Below, piece after piece: positions 32,654-40,810 of a DNA stretch of 64,000 nucleotides. The stretch is taken from NCBI GenBank assembly GCA_947492825.1, contig CANLNT010000001.1, forward strand, positions 2,542,001 through 2,606,000, written 5' to 3'. The notes below the pieces were generated by a model. That model was not told the DNA's origin. It ran no database searches and saw nothing but the letters and a program-made list of their open reading frames with translations. Position numbers and translations under genes: made by a program. Each line of letters begins with the position of its first letter. Within the stretch, counting starts at the first letter, position 1. Source of the stretch: an uncultured Paracoccaceae bacterium (GTDB lineage Bacteria; Pseudomonadota; Alphaproteobacteria; Rhodobacterales; Rhodobacteraceae).

Positions 32654-33612
32654 GACCTTTCCTCTGCCTTGGCAAGCGAGGTGCCTTTGGTGATCTCTTC
32701 CCAGACCTCTTCAAACGGGCCGATCAGCGCGTCTTTCAGGGTTGGGTGTTTCTGCGGGATCTTGTTGCCTTCGCCATCGGCCAGGCCATAATCCAGCGTC
32801 TCGTATCCATCCGGCACGTAAAGCGTGCCAAACATCCAATCCCAGATCGCAAAAACCTCGCCATAGTTCTTGTCGTGATGGATTGGGTCGCTGGAGTGGT
32901 GGATCTGATGCTGCGCCGGGGAAATCAGGATATGCTCCATCACCCGGCCATAGCTGACCCAGATATGGCTGTGCCGCAGATGCGCGCCGAAAAACACATA
33001 GGTGTTGAACGCAATCGTGCCCGCATAAATCGCCCAGGGCTCGATTTGCCCGACCAGCGCCCAAAGGATCAGGGCCTGCACGATGCCGACCAGTGCAGAA
33101 ATCATCAGCGCCTGCAAGGCAGAATACATCGGATGCGCCCGCAGAAACGTGAGCGGCGTCATCACCTCGGCCGAATGATGCACCGCGTGGAACGGCCACA
33201 AAACCTTGGTCTCATGGTGCAGATAGTGGTTCCAGTAGCGGCAGAAATCCTGCGTCAGGAACAACAGCGCCGCGGCCAGCACCCCGTGCCAGACCCCGCC
33301 CGCATCGGCCAGCTCACCGCCCAATTGCTGCAGCACCGCGATGGTCACATAGGGCGTCACCAGCAGGGCCGAGATGGCCCCGGTTGCTGTGAACAAAGTG
33401 TTAAACAGCCCCACCTTGATATCGACCAGCGTCGAGGGATGCACATAAAGCTCGCGCGGCAACATGAACCGCAAGAACCCCGTCGGCTTGCCGCGATATA
33501 GCCAGACGGCCCAGACGATCAATACCGTCGCACCCAGATAAACCGGCGATAACAAGAACTTGACCCCAAAGGTCTGTTGCAGATTCTGCCAAGACGTTGC
33601 CCAAAAATCCAT
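32650..33612 (-). CDS. Sterol desaturase/fatty acid hydroxylase family protein
   Basis: 320-residue membrane di-iron enzyme. Histidine clusters: HYLHHE (about 130), FHAVHHSAE (about 144), HLRHSH (about 214) and HQIHHS/HHDKNYG (about 238-250), the pattern of the ERG3/C-4 methyl oxidase/fatty acid hydroxylase family. Four to five hydrophobic segments. It would hydroxylate or desaturate a lipid with O2. The start at 33612 (MDFWATSW) has GGGAG 6 nt upstream. Overlaps the downstream DCC-HTTM gene by 4 nt, so both are made from one message and probably act on the same lipid. Confidence 0.87.
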   Translation of the reverse strand: MDFWATSWQNLQQTFGVKFLLSPVYLGATVLIVWAVWLYRGKPTGFLRFMLPRELYVHPSTLVDIKVGLFNTLFTATGAISALLVTPYVTIAVLQQLGGELADAGGVWHGVLAAALLFLTQDFCRYWNHYLHHETKVLWPFHAVHHSAEVMTPLTFLRAHPMYSALQALMISALVGIVQALILWALVGQIEPWAIYAGTIAFNTYVFFGAHLRHSHIWVSYGRVMEHILISPAQHQIHHSSDPIHHDKNYGEVFAIWDWMFGTLYVPDGYETLDYGLADGEGNKIPQKHPTLKDALIGPFEEVWEEITKGTSLAKAEERS

Positions 33613-33774
33613 CACGGACTCCCACTTTCTTCGTCATCTTGTCGCGCGCAAAAGGGGCAATTGCGGGGCTGATTGGTGATGATTTGGGGACAATCCGCCG
33701 ATCTGATATTGGATAACGCTGTCATGTTGGTGTTTCTCTGCTATGTCGCTGCCAACCTGATTGCGGAGCCTTTG

Positions 33775-34419
33775 ATGCGCGTGTTTTTGACCATCCTGTT
33801 TACCAGTTTCGCCACTTTGGCGAGCGCGCAAACCTTCCAGCTTTCACTCGGCAGCGGCACCATCGGCACCATGACCGTCACGGGCGACAGCATCCGCGCG
33901 AACGTCACGGATTCGCCTCTTGGCCTGGCCAATGGGGCCTTCACCGCCACCGCCAAGCGCGTTCAGATGACCGACGGTCGTGTGGTAACGCAGTACCTGT
34001 CCGATACCCCGCGCAAGGGGCGCAAGATTTCCGTACTCTCCGACAAGGGGCAGGTGATCGAAACCACGGTCAGCCCATCGGATGACCGCACGGACCTTTC
34101 AGATCCGGCTGCCGTGCTGGGTGCCGTCTCGACCCCTGTGGCGGTGCTGAACGGGATGATCAACGCCACCGGCTGCCCCGGTGCGATGCGGTTCTATGAT
34201 GGCCGCCGGGTGATCACCTTGTCACCCACCGGGTCGACCCAAACCGGTGCAATGCTGTCGTGTGACATGTCCTACCGCGTGACGGCAGGGCCGGGGCATC
34301 TTTCGCCGCTTTATATCAAGAACGCCACGATGGAGGTGACATATGACACCGCCGCAGGCCAAAGCCTGACCGAAATCCAGATCGGCAACGGCCCCTTCAC
34401 GCTTTACGTCACGCGCTGA
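33775..34419 (+). CDS. Exported protein of unknown function
   Basis: 214 residues with a typical signal peptide (MRVFLTILFTSFATLASA, cleaved before QTFQL). The mature protein is beta-rich with two cysteines (INATGCPGA and LSCDMSYR). I do not recognise the family. GGAG precedes ATG 33775; the longer open frame from 33673 contains a hydrophobic stretch without ribosome-binding site and is set aside. It is convergent with ribN, with a REP-like hairpin between the two ends. Confidence 0.7.
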   Translation: MRVFLTILFTSFATLASAQTFQLSLGSGTIGTMTVTGDSIRANVTDSPLGLANGAFTATAKRVQMTDGRVVTQYLSDTPRKGRKISVLSDKGQVIETTVSPSDDRTDLSDPAAVLGAVSTPVAVLNGMINATGCPGAMRFYDGRRVITLSPTGSTQTGAMLSCDMSYRVTAGPGHLSPLYIKNATMEVTYDTAAGQSLTEIQIGNGPFTLYVTR

Positions 34420-34452
34420 TGGCCCCCAATGCCACACGCCTGCGCACCGTGG

Positions 34453-34474
34453 GTAGGCCGGGGTTTACCCCGGC
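34453..34474 (+). repeat. REP-like element: GTAG plus perfect hairpin
   Basis: GTAG (34453-34456) is directly followed by a perfect 7-bp stem GCCGGGG/CCCCGGC with loop TTTA. It sits 33 bp after the exported-protein gene and 12 bp before the end of ribN, so it may also act as a two-way mRNA 3' structure. The minus-strand element at 51781-51760 has the same layout (GTAG, 7-bp stem, TTCA loop). Confidence 0.65.
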
Positions 34475-34486
34475 TCCCCCGCCAAA

Positions 34487-35332
34487 TCACTCGCGCAACG
34501 CCACCGCTGCCGCCGCGACGATGACAGCCGCCCCGACCCACATGGCACCAGGTGGCGCAAAGCCAAAAACCAGCAAGCCCAGCCCCACATTCAACGGCAG
34601 CTTCAAGTGGTCAAACGGCTGCAAGAACGCCGCATCCGCCCGCCGGTAGGCACTCGCCAAGGCCCATTGCGCAATCACGGTGAACACCGCTGCGGCTGCC
34701 ACCGGCCAAACCGCCGTTCCCACTGAAAACCCGCCGGGCAGCGCCATTGCTGCATTCACCGGCACCAGCAACACAAGCAACCATAGCGTCAGCGTCGCGG
34801 CACTCTCGGTCCGGGTCAGCCGCTTGGTCACCAGCGATGACGCGGCCCAGAACGCCGCCGCCCCTACCGGCAAAAGAGCCGCCCAGGCAAACGTATCCGA
34901 CCACGGGGCAAGGATAATCACCCCGCCCAGCGCGCCCGCGACCACCGCACCCAATCGCCGCCAGCCCAACGGCTCGCCCAGCAACAGCCCCGCCCCCAGC
35001 GTGACAAACAGGGGCGATGTCAGGATCAGCGCAATCGCCTGCCAGATCGGCACCACCGCCAATCCAGTCACCCACAGCTGGACGCCCACGGCAGCCAGCG
35101 CCACGCGGGTCAGATGCAGCAGTGGCTGCGTTGTGCGCCAGTCGCGCAGCAGCGGCACAGCCAAGACCAGCGCACCCGCATATTGCCAGAACGCCACCGC
35201 ACCGGGGCTGGCCCCGTGCCACATGCCAGCGGCCTGCACGGCCACATTTGCCCCGGCAAACAAACCGCCTGCCAGCACCATGAACCCGGCCCCGGCCCAT
35301 GCGGGGTTTTTCATCAAAGTTGTAAAGGTCAC
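34487..35332 (-). CDS. ribN: DMT-superfamily riboflavin transporter, RibN type
   Basis: 281 residues with ten predicted transmembrane helices and two EamA repeats. Alone the family would not reveal the substrate, but an FMN riboswitch lies directly upstream on the same strand, and EamA proteins behind FMN riboswitches in proteobacteria are the RibN riboflavin importers. It would bring riboflavin through the inner membrane, under repression by FMN. The start is taken as GTG 35332, which has AAAGGAG at a spacing of 6; the ATG at 35338 touches that sequence. No rib biosynthesis gene is adjacent. Confidence 0.85.
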   Translation of the reverse strand: MTFTTLMKNPAWAGAGFMVLAGGLFAGANVAVQAAGMWHGASPGAVAFWQYAGALVLAVPLLRDWRTTQPLLHLTRVALAAVGVQLWVTGLAVVPIWQAIALILTSPLFVTLGAGLLLGEPLGWRRLGAVVAGALGGVIILAPWSDTFAWAALLPVGAAAFWAASSLVTKRLTRTESAATLTLWLLVLLVPVNAAMALPGGFSVGTAVWPVAAAAVFTVIAQWALASAYRRADAAFLQPFDHLKLPLNVGLGLLVFGFAPPGAMWVGAAVIVAAAAVALRE

Positions 35333-35404
35333 GTGCATCTCCTTTCGTTGTCCCGTGACCCAAGGCAACGCGGAACCGGGCAGCACAAAGCCACCCAGCA
35401 CCCG

Positions 35405-35539
35405 CTCTCTTTCATCCGGACTATGACCGTCGGCTCTGGCATCTCACCAGATCTGCTTGACCCCGGCGGTGTGCCGGGCGCTCGCGGGCTCATCATTGCT
35501 GACATACCGCCGGTGGGGAATTTCGCCCCGCCCTGAGAA
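35405..35539 (-). ncRNA. FMN riboswitch (RFN element) controlling ribN
   Basis: Read on the minus strand, the conserved RFN blocks appear in order: AGGGCGGGGCGAAATTCCCC, ACCGGCGGTA, AGCCCGCGAGC, GGTCAAGCAGATCTGGTGAG, GCCGACGGTCATAGTCCGGA and TGAAAGAGAG, with the closing P1 pairing TCTC/GAGA. The variable stem between the third and fourth blocks is GCCCGGC...GCCGGG. It ends 72 nt before the ribN start, leaving room for an expression platform that could occlude AAAGGAG. Confidence 0.93.
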
Positions 35540-35674
35540 CGCGCCGCATCAGTGCGGCAAAGCCAGCCTAGCCATAGATCAATCATGTATCAATACCCAT
35601 TCTAACATCACGTGGTGTACAGGTCTTCCGGCTCTGGGATGCATGTTCTGAGCATGGCTTGTGTCTGATCACGC

Positions 35675-35684
35675 TTAGGTCCAG
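35675..35684 (-). promoter_or_regulatory. Possible TauR half-site upstream of tauR
   Basis: The minus strand reads CTGGACCTAA, 24 bp before the tauR start. From memory, TauR of Rhodobacter capsulatus recognises CTGGACYTAA direct repeats; here only one clear copy is seen, so autoregulation is only a suggestion. The rest of the 169 bp between the riboswitch and tauR shows no other structure I can support. Confidence 0.3.
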
Positions 35685-35708
35685 ACTACCGCGAAACTAA
35701 GGCCAGCC

Positions 35709-37163
35709 ATGTCGATTTCTGTCGAAACCTTCTTTCTTGATCCCACCGCCCCCGGCACCTTGCAGGCGCGAATCCAGCAAATGGTGGCGCAGGGCATCCT
35801 TGCGGGCAGGTTTCGCCCCGGCGAACGGCTGCCGTCATCGCGGCGTATGGCAAAACACCTTGGGGTCAGCCGGATCACCGTGACGCTGGCCTATACCGAG
35901 CTTGTCGCGGATGACTACCTGACCTCCCGCGGGCGATCCGGCTATTTCGTCTCTGACAACGCGCCAGAGCCGCCCGCCTTTCCCGCGCAGCGGGCGACAA
36001 CCAGCACGGTCGATTGGTCCCGCGCCATCGGGCAGAAATTCAGCCCCGGCCTTGGCATGGAAAAGCCCGCCGATTGGGCCGACTACAAATACTCCTTCAT
36101 CTACGGGCAAGCCGATCCGACACTGTTTGACAGCGCCAACTGGCGGCTCTGCGCTCTGCAAGCACTTGGCAAACGGGACTTTTCCGCCCTCACCGTCGAC
36201 TACTTTGACGGCGATGACCCGCAGCTTGTGGAATTCATCGCCCGCCAGACTCTGCCCCGCCGCGGCATCCTTGCCGGCCCGGATGAGATCCTTGTGACGA
36301 TGGGCGCGCAGAATGCGCTGTGGTTGACCGCTCAGGTCCTACTGACCCAGCGCCGCCGCGCCGTAATCGAAGACCCCTGCTATCCTGCCTTGCGCGCGAT
36401 CCTGACCCAATCGCGGTGCCAGTTGTCACCTGTGGCGGTGGACCGTGATGGCCTGCCCCCCGATGCGCTGCCCGATGACACCGACGTGGTTTTCACCACC
36501 CCCAGCCACCAATGCCCGACAACCGCCACCATGCCCCTGTCGCGCCGTCACGCGCTGTTGGACCGGGCCGAGCGGGATGATTTTCTGGTGGTCGAAGACG
36601 ATTACGAATTTGAAATGGCGTTCCTCAAACCGTCTTCCCCAGCCTTGAAATCGCTCGACCGCAATGGCCGGGTGATTTATGTGGGTTCGTTTTCAAAATC
36701 GCTGTTTCCCGGTCTGCGACTGGGCTATCTGGTGGGGCCTGCGCCTTTCATCAAAGAGGTCCGCGCGCTGCGCGCGTCCCTGCTGCGCCACCCGCCCGGT
36801 CTGACCCAGCGCACGGTCGCCTATTTCCTGTCGCTGGGCCATTACGACGCACTGGTCCGCCGGATGAGCCAGGCCTATCACACCCGCCGCAAGGTGCTGG
36901 ATGACAGCCTGAACAGCCACGGCATCCATGTGGCGGGTCAAGGCGCTTATGGCGGGTCGTCGGTCTGGGTTGCGGCACCTGACCACATCAACACCACGCA
37001 ACTGGCCACCCAATTGCGCGGCTGCTCTGTTCTGATCGAACCCGGCGCACCGTTCTTTGTTGGTGACGCCCCGCCGCAGCACTACATGCGGCTGGCCTAT
37101 TCCTCTTTGCCCGCGTCACTGATCCCCGAAGGCGTCGCGCGAATTGCGCGGGCGATCTCTTAG
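35709..37163 (+). CDS. tauR: MocR-type GntR regulator of taurine catabolism
   Basis: 484 residues: an N-terminal GntR winged helix (about 10-80; GRFRPGERLPSSRRMAKHLG, then VSRITVTLAYTELVADDYL) fused to a type I aminotransferase-like domain. The domain has the PLP Lys in YVGSFSKSLFPGLRLG (about 330) and YGGSSVWV near the C-terminus. TauR activates taurine genes with taurine and PLP as effectors. The assignment as TauR rests on its place immediately before xsc and on the MocR fold. The substrate-binding pocket probably forms an aldimine with taurine, as in other MocR proteins. Same orientation as xsc, 179 bp apart. Confidence 0.87.
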   Translation: MSISVETFFLDPTAPGTLQARIQQMVAQGILAGRFRPGERLPSSRRMAKHLGVSRITVTLAYTELVADDYLTSRGRSGYFVSDNAPEPPAFPAQRATTSTVDWSRAIGQKFSPGLGMEKPADWADYKYSFIYGQADPTLFDSANWRLCALQALGKRDFSALTVDYFDGDDPQLVEFIARQTLPRRGILAGPDEILVTMGAQNALWLTAQVLLTQRRRAVIEDPCYPALRAILTQSRCQLSPVAVDRDGLPPDALPDDTDVVFTTPSHQCPTTATMPLSRRHALLDRAERDDFLVVEDDYEFEMAFLKPSSPALKSLDRNGRVIYVGSFSKSLFPGLRLGYLVGPAPFIKEVRALRASLLRHPPGLTQRTVAYFLSLGHYDALVRRMSQAYHTRRKVLDDSLNSHGIHVAGQGAYGGSSVWVAAPDHINTTQLATQLRGCSVLIEPGAPFFVGDAPPQHYMRLAYSSLPASLIPEGVARIARAIS

Positions 37164-37190
37164 GTTACGCGACTTCTGATTCATTGCATT

Positions 37191-37211
37191 ATTGAGACTT
37201 ATGTTCTCAAT
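37191..37211. promoter_or_regulatory. Inverted repeat ATTGAGA-N7-TCTCAAT upstream of xsc
   Basis: Perfect 7-bp arms in the 179-bp tauR-xsc gap, 132 bp before xsc. Its size fits a dimeric regulator. The left half with its flank, ATTGAGACTT, also occurs at 50447-50456 in front of the galactoside operon. Which regulator binds is unknown; it does not contain the CTGGACYTAA element. Confidence 0.45.
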
Positions 37212-37280
37212 ATGTGATTGACTGGCGCTAGGCGGGGGTGGTAACTGGCCCTACTGAATGCCACGCTGCAACTCTATTGT

Positions 37281-37302
37281 GGCGCCTGATGCGACAGGCG
37301 CC
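37281..37302 (+). promoter_or_regulatory. Strong hairpin in the xsc leader
   Basis: GGCGCCTG (37281-37288) pairs perfectly with CAGGCGCC (37295-37302) around a 6-nt loop, 41 nt before the xsc ATG. There is no U-tract. If transcription starts upstream, the hairpin could protect or regulate the xsc message. Confidence 0.45.
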
Positions 37303-37342
37303 GTGCTGTCCGTAAAACTCTGCCACACAAGGGATATGACCG

Positions 37343-39112
37343 ATGAAAATGACGACCGAGGAAGCCTTCGTCAAAACACTACAGATGCATGGAATCAGGC
37401 ACGCTTTTGGGATCATCGGCTCTGCCATGATGCCGATCTCTGATATTTTCCCTGCCGCTGGCATCAAATTCTGGGACTGCGCCCATGAAATGACCGCAGG
37501 CATGATGGCCGATGGCTACACCCGCGCCACTGGTGAGATGTCGATGATGATCGCCCAGAACGGCCCCGGCATCACCAACTTTGTGACCTCCGTCAAAACC
37601 GCCTACTGGAACCACACACCACTGCTGCTAGTGACCCCGCAGGCTGCCAATAAGACCATCGGTCAGGGCGGCTTTCAGGAAATGGAACAGATGAACCTGT
37701 TCGCGGATTGCGTCGCCTATCAGGAAGAGGTCCGCGATCCATCCCGCATCGCCGAGACCCTCAACCGCGTGATTATGCAGGCCTACCGCGCCTCTGCCCC
37801 TGCGCAGATCAACATCCCGCGCGACTTCTGGACTCAGGTGGTCGACATCGAACTGCCCGTGAAGGTTGAATTTGAGCGTCCCTCTGGCGGTGAAGAAGCC
37901 GTCAAAACAGCGGCTGAACTTCTGTCTTCTGCCAAATTCCCGGTCATCCTGAATGGTGCCGGTGTGGTGCTTGCCGACGGCATCGACGCCTCGCGTCAAC
38001 TGGCGGAAAAGCTCGATGCGCCGGTCTGCGTGGGCTATCAGCATAACGACGCATTCCCCGGCAACCACCCACTGTTCGCCGGTCCCTTGGGCTACAACGG
38101 CTCCAAGGCCGGGATGGAGCTGATCTCGAAGGCGGACGTGGTGCTGGCCCTCGGCACCCGCCTCAACCCGTTTTCAACCCTGCCGGGCTATGGCATTGAT
38201 TACTGGCCCACCAACGCCAAGATCATTCAGGTCGACATCAACCCCGACCGTATCGGCCTGACCAAAAAGGTCACCGTGGGCATCGTGGGAGACGCCAAGA
38301 AAGTCGCGACCGGCATCCTGAACCAGCTGTCCGACGATGCGGGCGACGCAGGCCGCGCCGACCGCAAGGCGATGATTAGCCAGACCAAATCGGCTTGGGC
38401 GCAGGAACTCACCTCGCTTGACCATGAAGAGGATGATCCCGGCACCACCTGGAACGAACGTGCCCGCGACGCAGAGCCCAACAAGATGTCGCCTCGCATG
38501 GCGTGGCGTGCGATTCAGGCCGCCCTGCCCAAAAACGCGATCATCAGCTCGGACATCGGCAACAACTGCGCCATCGGCAACGCCTATCCGTCATTTGAAG
38601 AAAGCCGCAAGTATCTGGCACCCGGCCTCTTTGGCCCGTGTGGCTATGGTTTCCCCGCAATCTGCGGTGCCAAAATCGGCTGCCCGGATGTGCCCGTGGT
38701 TGGCTTTGCCGGTGACGGCGCATTCGGCATCTCGATGAACGAAATGGTCTCTGTTGGCCGGGGCGACTGGCCTGCGATGACCATGATCATCTTCCGCAAT
38801 TACCAGTGGGGCGCTGAAAAGCGGAACACGACACTGTGGTTCGATGACAACTTTGTCGGCACCGAACTGGACACCAACGTGTCCTACGCCAAAATCGCAG
38901 ACGCCTGTGGTCTGACCGGCGTGCAAGTGTCGTCGATGGACGAACTGACCGACGCGCTGAACACCGCGATCAAAGGCCAGATGGAAGGCAACGTCACCAC
39001 CTTCATCGAGGTGCTCTTGAACAAAGAGCTGGGCGAACCCTTCCGCCGCGACGCGATGAAGAAACCTGTGCGCGTGGCAGGCGTCACCGCCGCTGATATG
39101 GCAGCCGAGTAA
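37343..39112 (+). CDS. xsc: Sulfoacetaldehyde acetyltransferase
   Basis: 589-residue thiamine diphosphate enzyme that converts sulfoacetaldehyde and phosphate to acetyl phosphate and sulfite, the carbon-sulfur bond-breaking step. N-terminal pyrimidine-binding domain (GIRHAFGIIGSAMMPISDIFP, with the catalytic Glu in CAHEMTAG), central domain, and C-terminal PP domain with the ThDP motif GDGAFGISMNEMVSVGRGDWPAMTMIIFRNYQW begun by VVGFAG (about 450). AAGGGA lies 8 nt before the ATG at 37343. First gene of the xsc-exporter-pta-ackA-exporter run. Confidence 0.95.
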   Translation: MKMTTEEAFVKTLQMHGIRHAFGIIGSAMMPISDIFPAAGIKFWDCAHEMTAGMMADGYTRATGEMSMMIAQNGPGITNFVTSVKTAYWNHTPLLLVTPQAANKTIGQGGFQEMEQMNLFADCVAYQEEVRDPSRIAETLNRVIMQAYRASAPAQINIPRDFWTQVVDIELPVKVEFERPSGGEEAVKTAAELLSSAKFPVILNGAGVVLADGIDASRQLAEKLDAPVCVGYQHNDAFPGNHPLFAGPLGYNGSKAGMELISKADVVLALGTRLNPFSTLPGYGIDYWPTNAKIIQVDINPDRIGLTKKVTVGIVGDAKKVATGILNQLSDDAGDAGRADRKAMISQTKSAWAQELTSLDHEEDDPGTTWNERARDAEPNKMSPRMAWRAIQAALPKNAIISSDIGNNCAIGNAYPSFEESRKYLAPGLFGPCGYGFPAICGAKIGCPDVPVVGFAGDGAFGISMNEMVSVGRGDWPAMTMIIFRNYQWGAEKRNTTLWFDDNFVGTELDTNVSYAKIADACGLTGVQVSSMDELTDALNTAIKGQMEGNVTTFIEVLLNKELGEPFRRDAMKKPVRVAGVTAADMAAE

Positions 39113-39115
39113 TCG

Positions 39116-39856
39116 GTGCCTTTCGACCTTGGCCCCGGCACCGCGGCGGCTCTTGCAGTTGCACTGCTGGGGGCCGCCTACGTCCGGGGCTATTCGGGTT
39201 TTGGGTTTTCGGCGATCTTCATCGCCTTTGCGGCCCTTCTGACCAACCCGCTTCCTCTGATCCCGGTGGTATTCACGTGCGAGATCATCATGACCGCCCT
39301 ACAGGCCCGCGGTATCCGGGGTCACATCGACTGGCCCCGCGTGGGGTGGTTGCTGCTGGGTGCGGCCATCGCACTGCCAGTGTCGGTTTCGATCATCATT
39401 TCAGTGGGACCGGACACCGCGCGGCTAACTGTCTCGGCCATCGTTTTCGTGATGTCGCTGATCCTGCTGTCCGGCTGGACCATCACCCGCACCATTCCGC
39501 GCCCAGGCTACGCGGGCGTTGGTGTGATTTCGGGCATCTGCAACGGCGCGGGCATTGGCGGGCTGCCTGTGGCGGCCTTTCTGACGGCCCAGCCCATCGC
39601 CGCACCGGTGTTTCGCGCCACGATGATCGTCTATCTCACCGGGCTCGACTTCATTACCATGCCGCTGATGTGGCACGGCGGGCTCGTGACCTGGGACACG
39701 CTGCGCGGCGCGGCCATCGCCTTTCCCATACTGGCCCTTGGCATCTGGCTTGGCGGGCGTCAGTTTCTGTCCGCATCACCGACCGAATTCCGCCGTTTCG
39801 CGGTTCTGCTCCTTCTTGCGCTCTCGGCCCTTGGCCTTATCCGCGCCGTTCTCTGA
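39116..39856 (+). CDS. TauE/SafE family exporter 1 (putative sulfite exporter)
   Basis: 246 residues, seven to eight hydrophobic helices with the duplicated GYSGFGFSAI and GICNGAGIGGLP loops of the TauE/SafE (DUF81) family, which exports sulfite or sulfoacetate formed in sulfonate degradation. It starts with GTG 39116, three bases after the xsc stop, without a strong ribosome-binding site, so translation is probably coupled to xsc. A second family member follows ackA. Directly behind xsc, it is the better candidate for exporting the sulfite released by Xsc. Confidence 0.85.
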   Translation: MPFDLGPGTAAALAVALLGAAYVRGYSGFGFSAIFIAFAALLTNPLPLIPVVFTCEIIMTALQARGIRGHIDWPRVGWLLLGAAIALPVSVSIIISVGPDTARLTVSAIVFVMSLILLSGWTITRTIPRPGYAGVGVISGICNGAGIGGLPVAAFLTAQPIAAPVFRATMIVYLTGLDFITMPLMWHGGLVTWDTLRGAAIAFPILALGIWLGGRQFLSASPTEFRRFAVLLLLALSALGLIRAVL

Positions 39857-39865
39857 GGTTCCTCC

Positions 39866-40801
39866 ATGTCCAGCCCGTTCATTGACCCGCTCCAACCCGC
39901 CGCCCCTGCCGACCTGATGGCGCTGGCGGCAAAGTTCGCCCCACCTCGCGTGGCCATCGCCCGTGCCGGTGCGCCACTGCCAATGGCCGCTGCAGAAGAA
40001 GCCACCAAATCGGGCCTGATGACGCCCGTGTTCGTAGGCGAAGCGGACGACATCCGCGCCGAGGCGGCCAAGCTTGACTGGGACATCACCGGCTACACCG
40101 TCGTACCAACACAGGGCGAGGAAGAGGCCGGGCGCACCGCCGCCAACCTTTGCGGCGCGGGCGAGGCGGATGTGCTGATGAAAGGCCAGCTGCACACCGA
40201 TGTCTTCATGAAATCCGCTGTCAGCCGGGATGCAGGCCTGCGCACCGGCAACCGCTTTGTGCATATCTTCCACATCTCGCCACCAAATGGCGGCAAACCG
40301 ATCCTGATCACGGACGCCGCCGTCAACGTCTCGCCCGATCTGGCCACGCGGCAGTCTTCGATCCAAGAGGTGGTCAAACTGCTGCACAAGCTGGGCAACC
40401 CGCGCCCACGTGTCGCGATGCTCTCTGCCACAGAAAGCCCGATCCCCGCGGTGCCCTCTGCGATGGACGGGCGGGCGCTGGCCGATTGGGCCACGGCCAA
40501 TATCGCGGATGCCGATTTCTCTGGCCCGCTCGCGCTTGACCTGATCCTGTCGTCTGACGCTGTGGCGACCAAGGGGCTGTCCGCTGATCCCGTCGCGGGC
40601 AAGGCGGATGCGATCATCGTACCCGACATCGTGTCGGGCAACGCGCTTTTCAAATCCTTCGTCTATCTGGCTGGCGGCTGTGCCGGTGGCATCGTCTCGG
40701 GCGCGAAAGTGCCGATTCTGCTGACCTCGCGCGCAGACCCGGCTGCGGCCCGCCTCGCTTCGGTCGCTTTGGCGTCCATCACCTGCGCTTTGCCGAAATA
40801 G
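39866..40801 (+). CDS. pta: Phosphate acetyltransferase (PTA/PTB family)
   Basis: 311 residues of the phosphate acetyl/butyryltransferase fold. It converts the acetyl phosphate from Xsc into acetyl-CoA. Recognisable family elements are DVLMKGQLHTDVFMK (about 103), ITDAAVNVSPD (about 148), VAMLSATESP (about 183), LILSSDAVATKG (about 226) and ADAIIVPDIVSGNALFKS (about 245). It is the short form without the N-terminal DRTGG or regulatory domain, as usual next to xsc. Lies 9 bp after the exporter gene and 9 bp before ackA. Confidence 0.9.
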   Translation: MSSPFIDPLQPAAPADLMALAAKFAPPRVAIARAGAPLPMAAAEEATKSGLMTPVFVGEADDIRAEAAKLDWDITGYTVVPTQGEEEAGRTAANLCGAGEADVLMKGQLHTDVFMKSAVSRDAGLRTGNRFVHIFHISPPNGGKPILITDAAVNVSPDLATRQSSIQEVVKLLHKLGNPRPRVAMLSATESPIPAVPSAMDGRALADWATANIADADFSGPLALDLILSSDAVATKGLSADPVAGKADAIIVPDIVSGNALFKSFVYLAGGCAGGIVSGAKVPILLTSRADPAAARLASVALASITCALPK

Positions 40802-40810
40802 GCCGCTGAC

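Noticed and set aside
33673-33774. Longer N-terminus for the exported protein at 33775
   Set aside because: No ribosome-binding site at 33673, and the signal peptide begins cleanly at 33775 behind GGAG.
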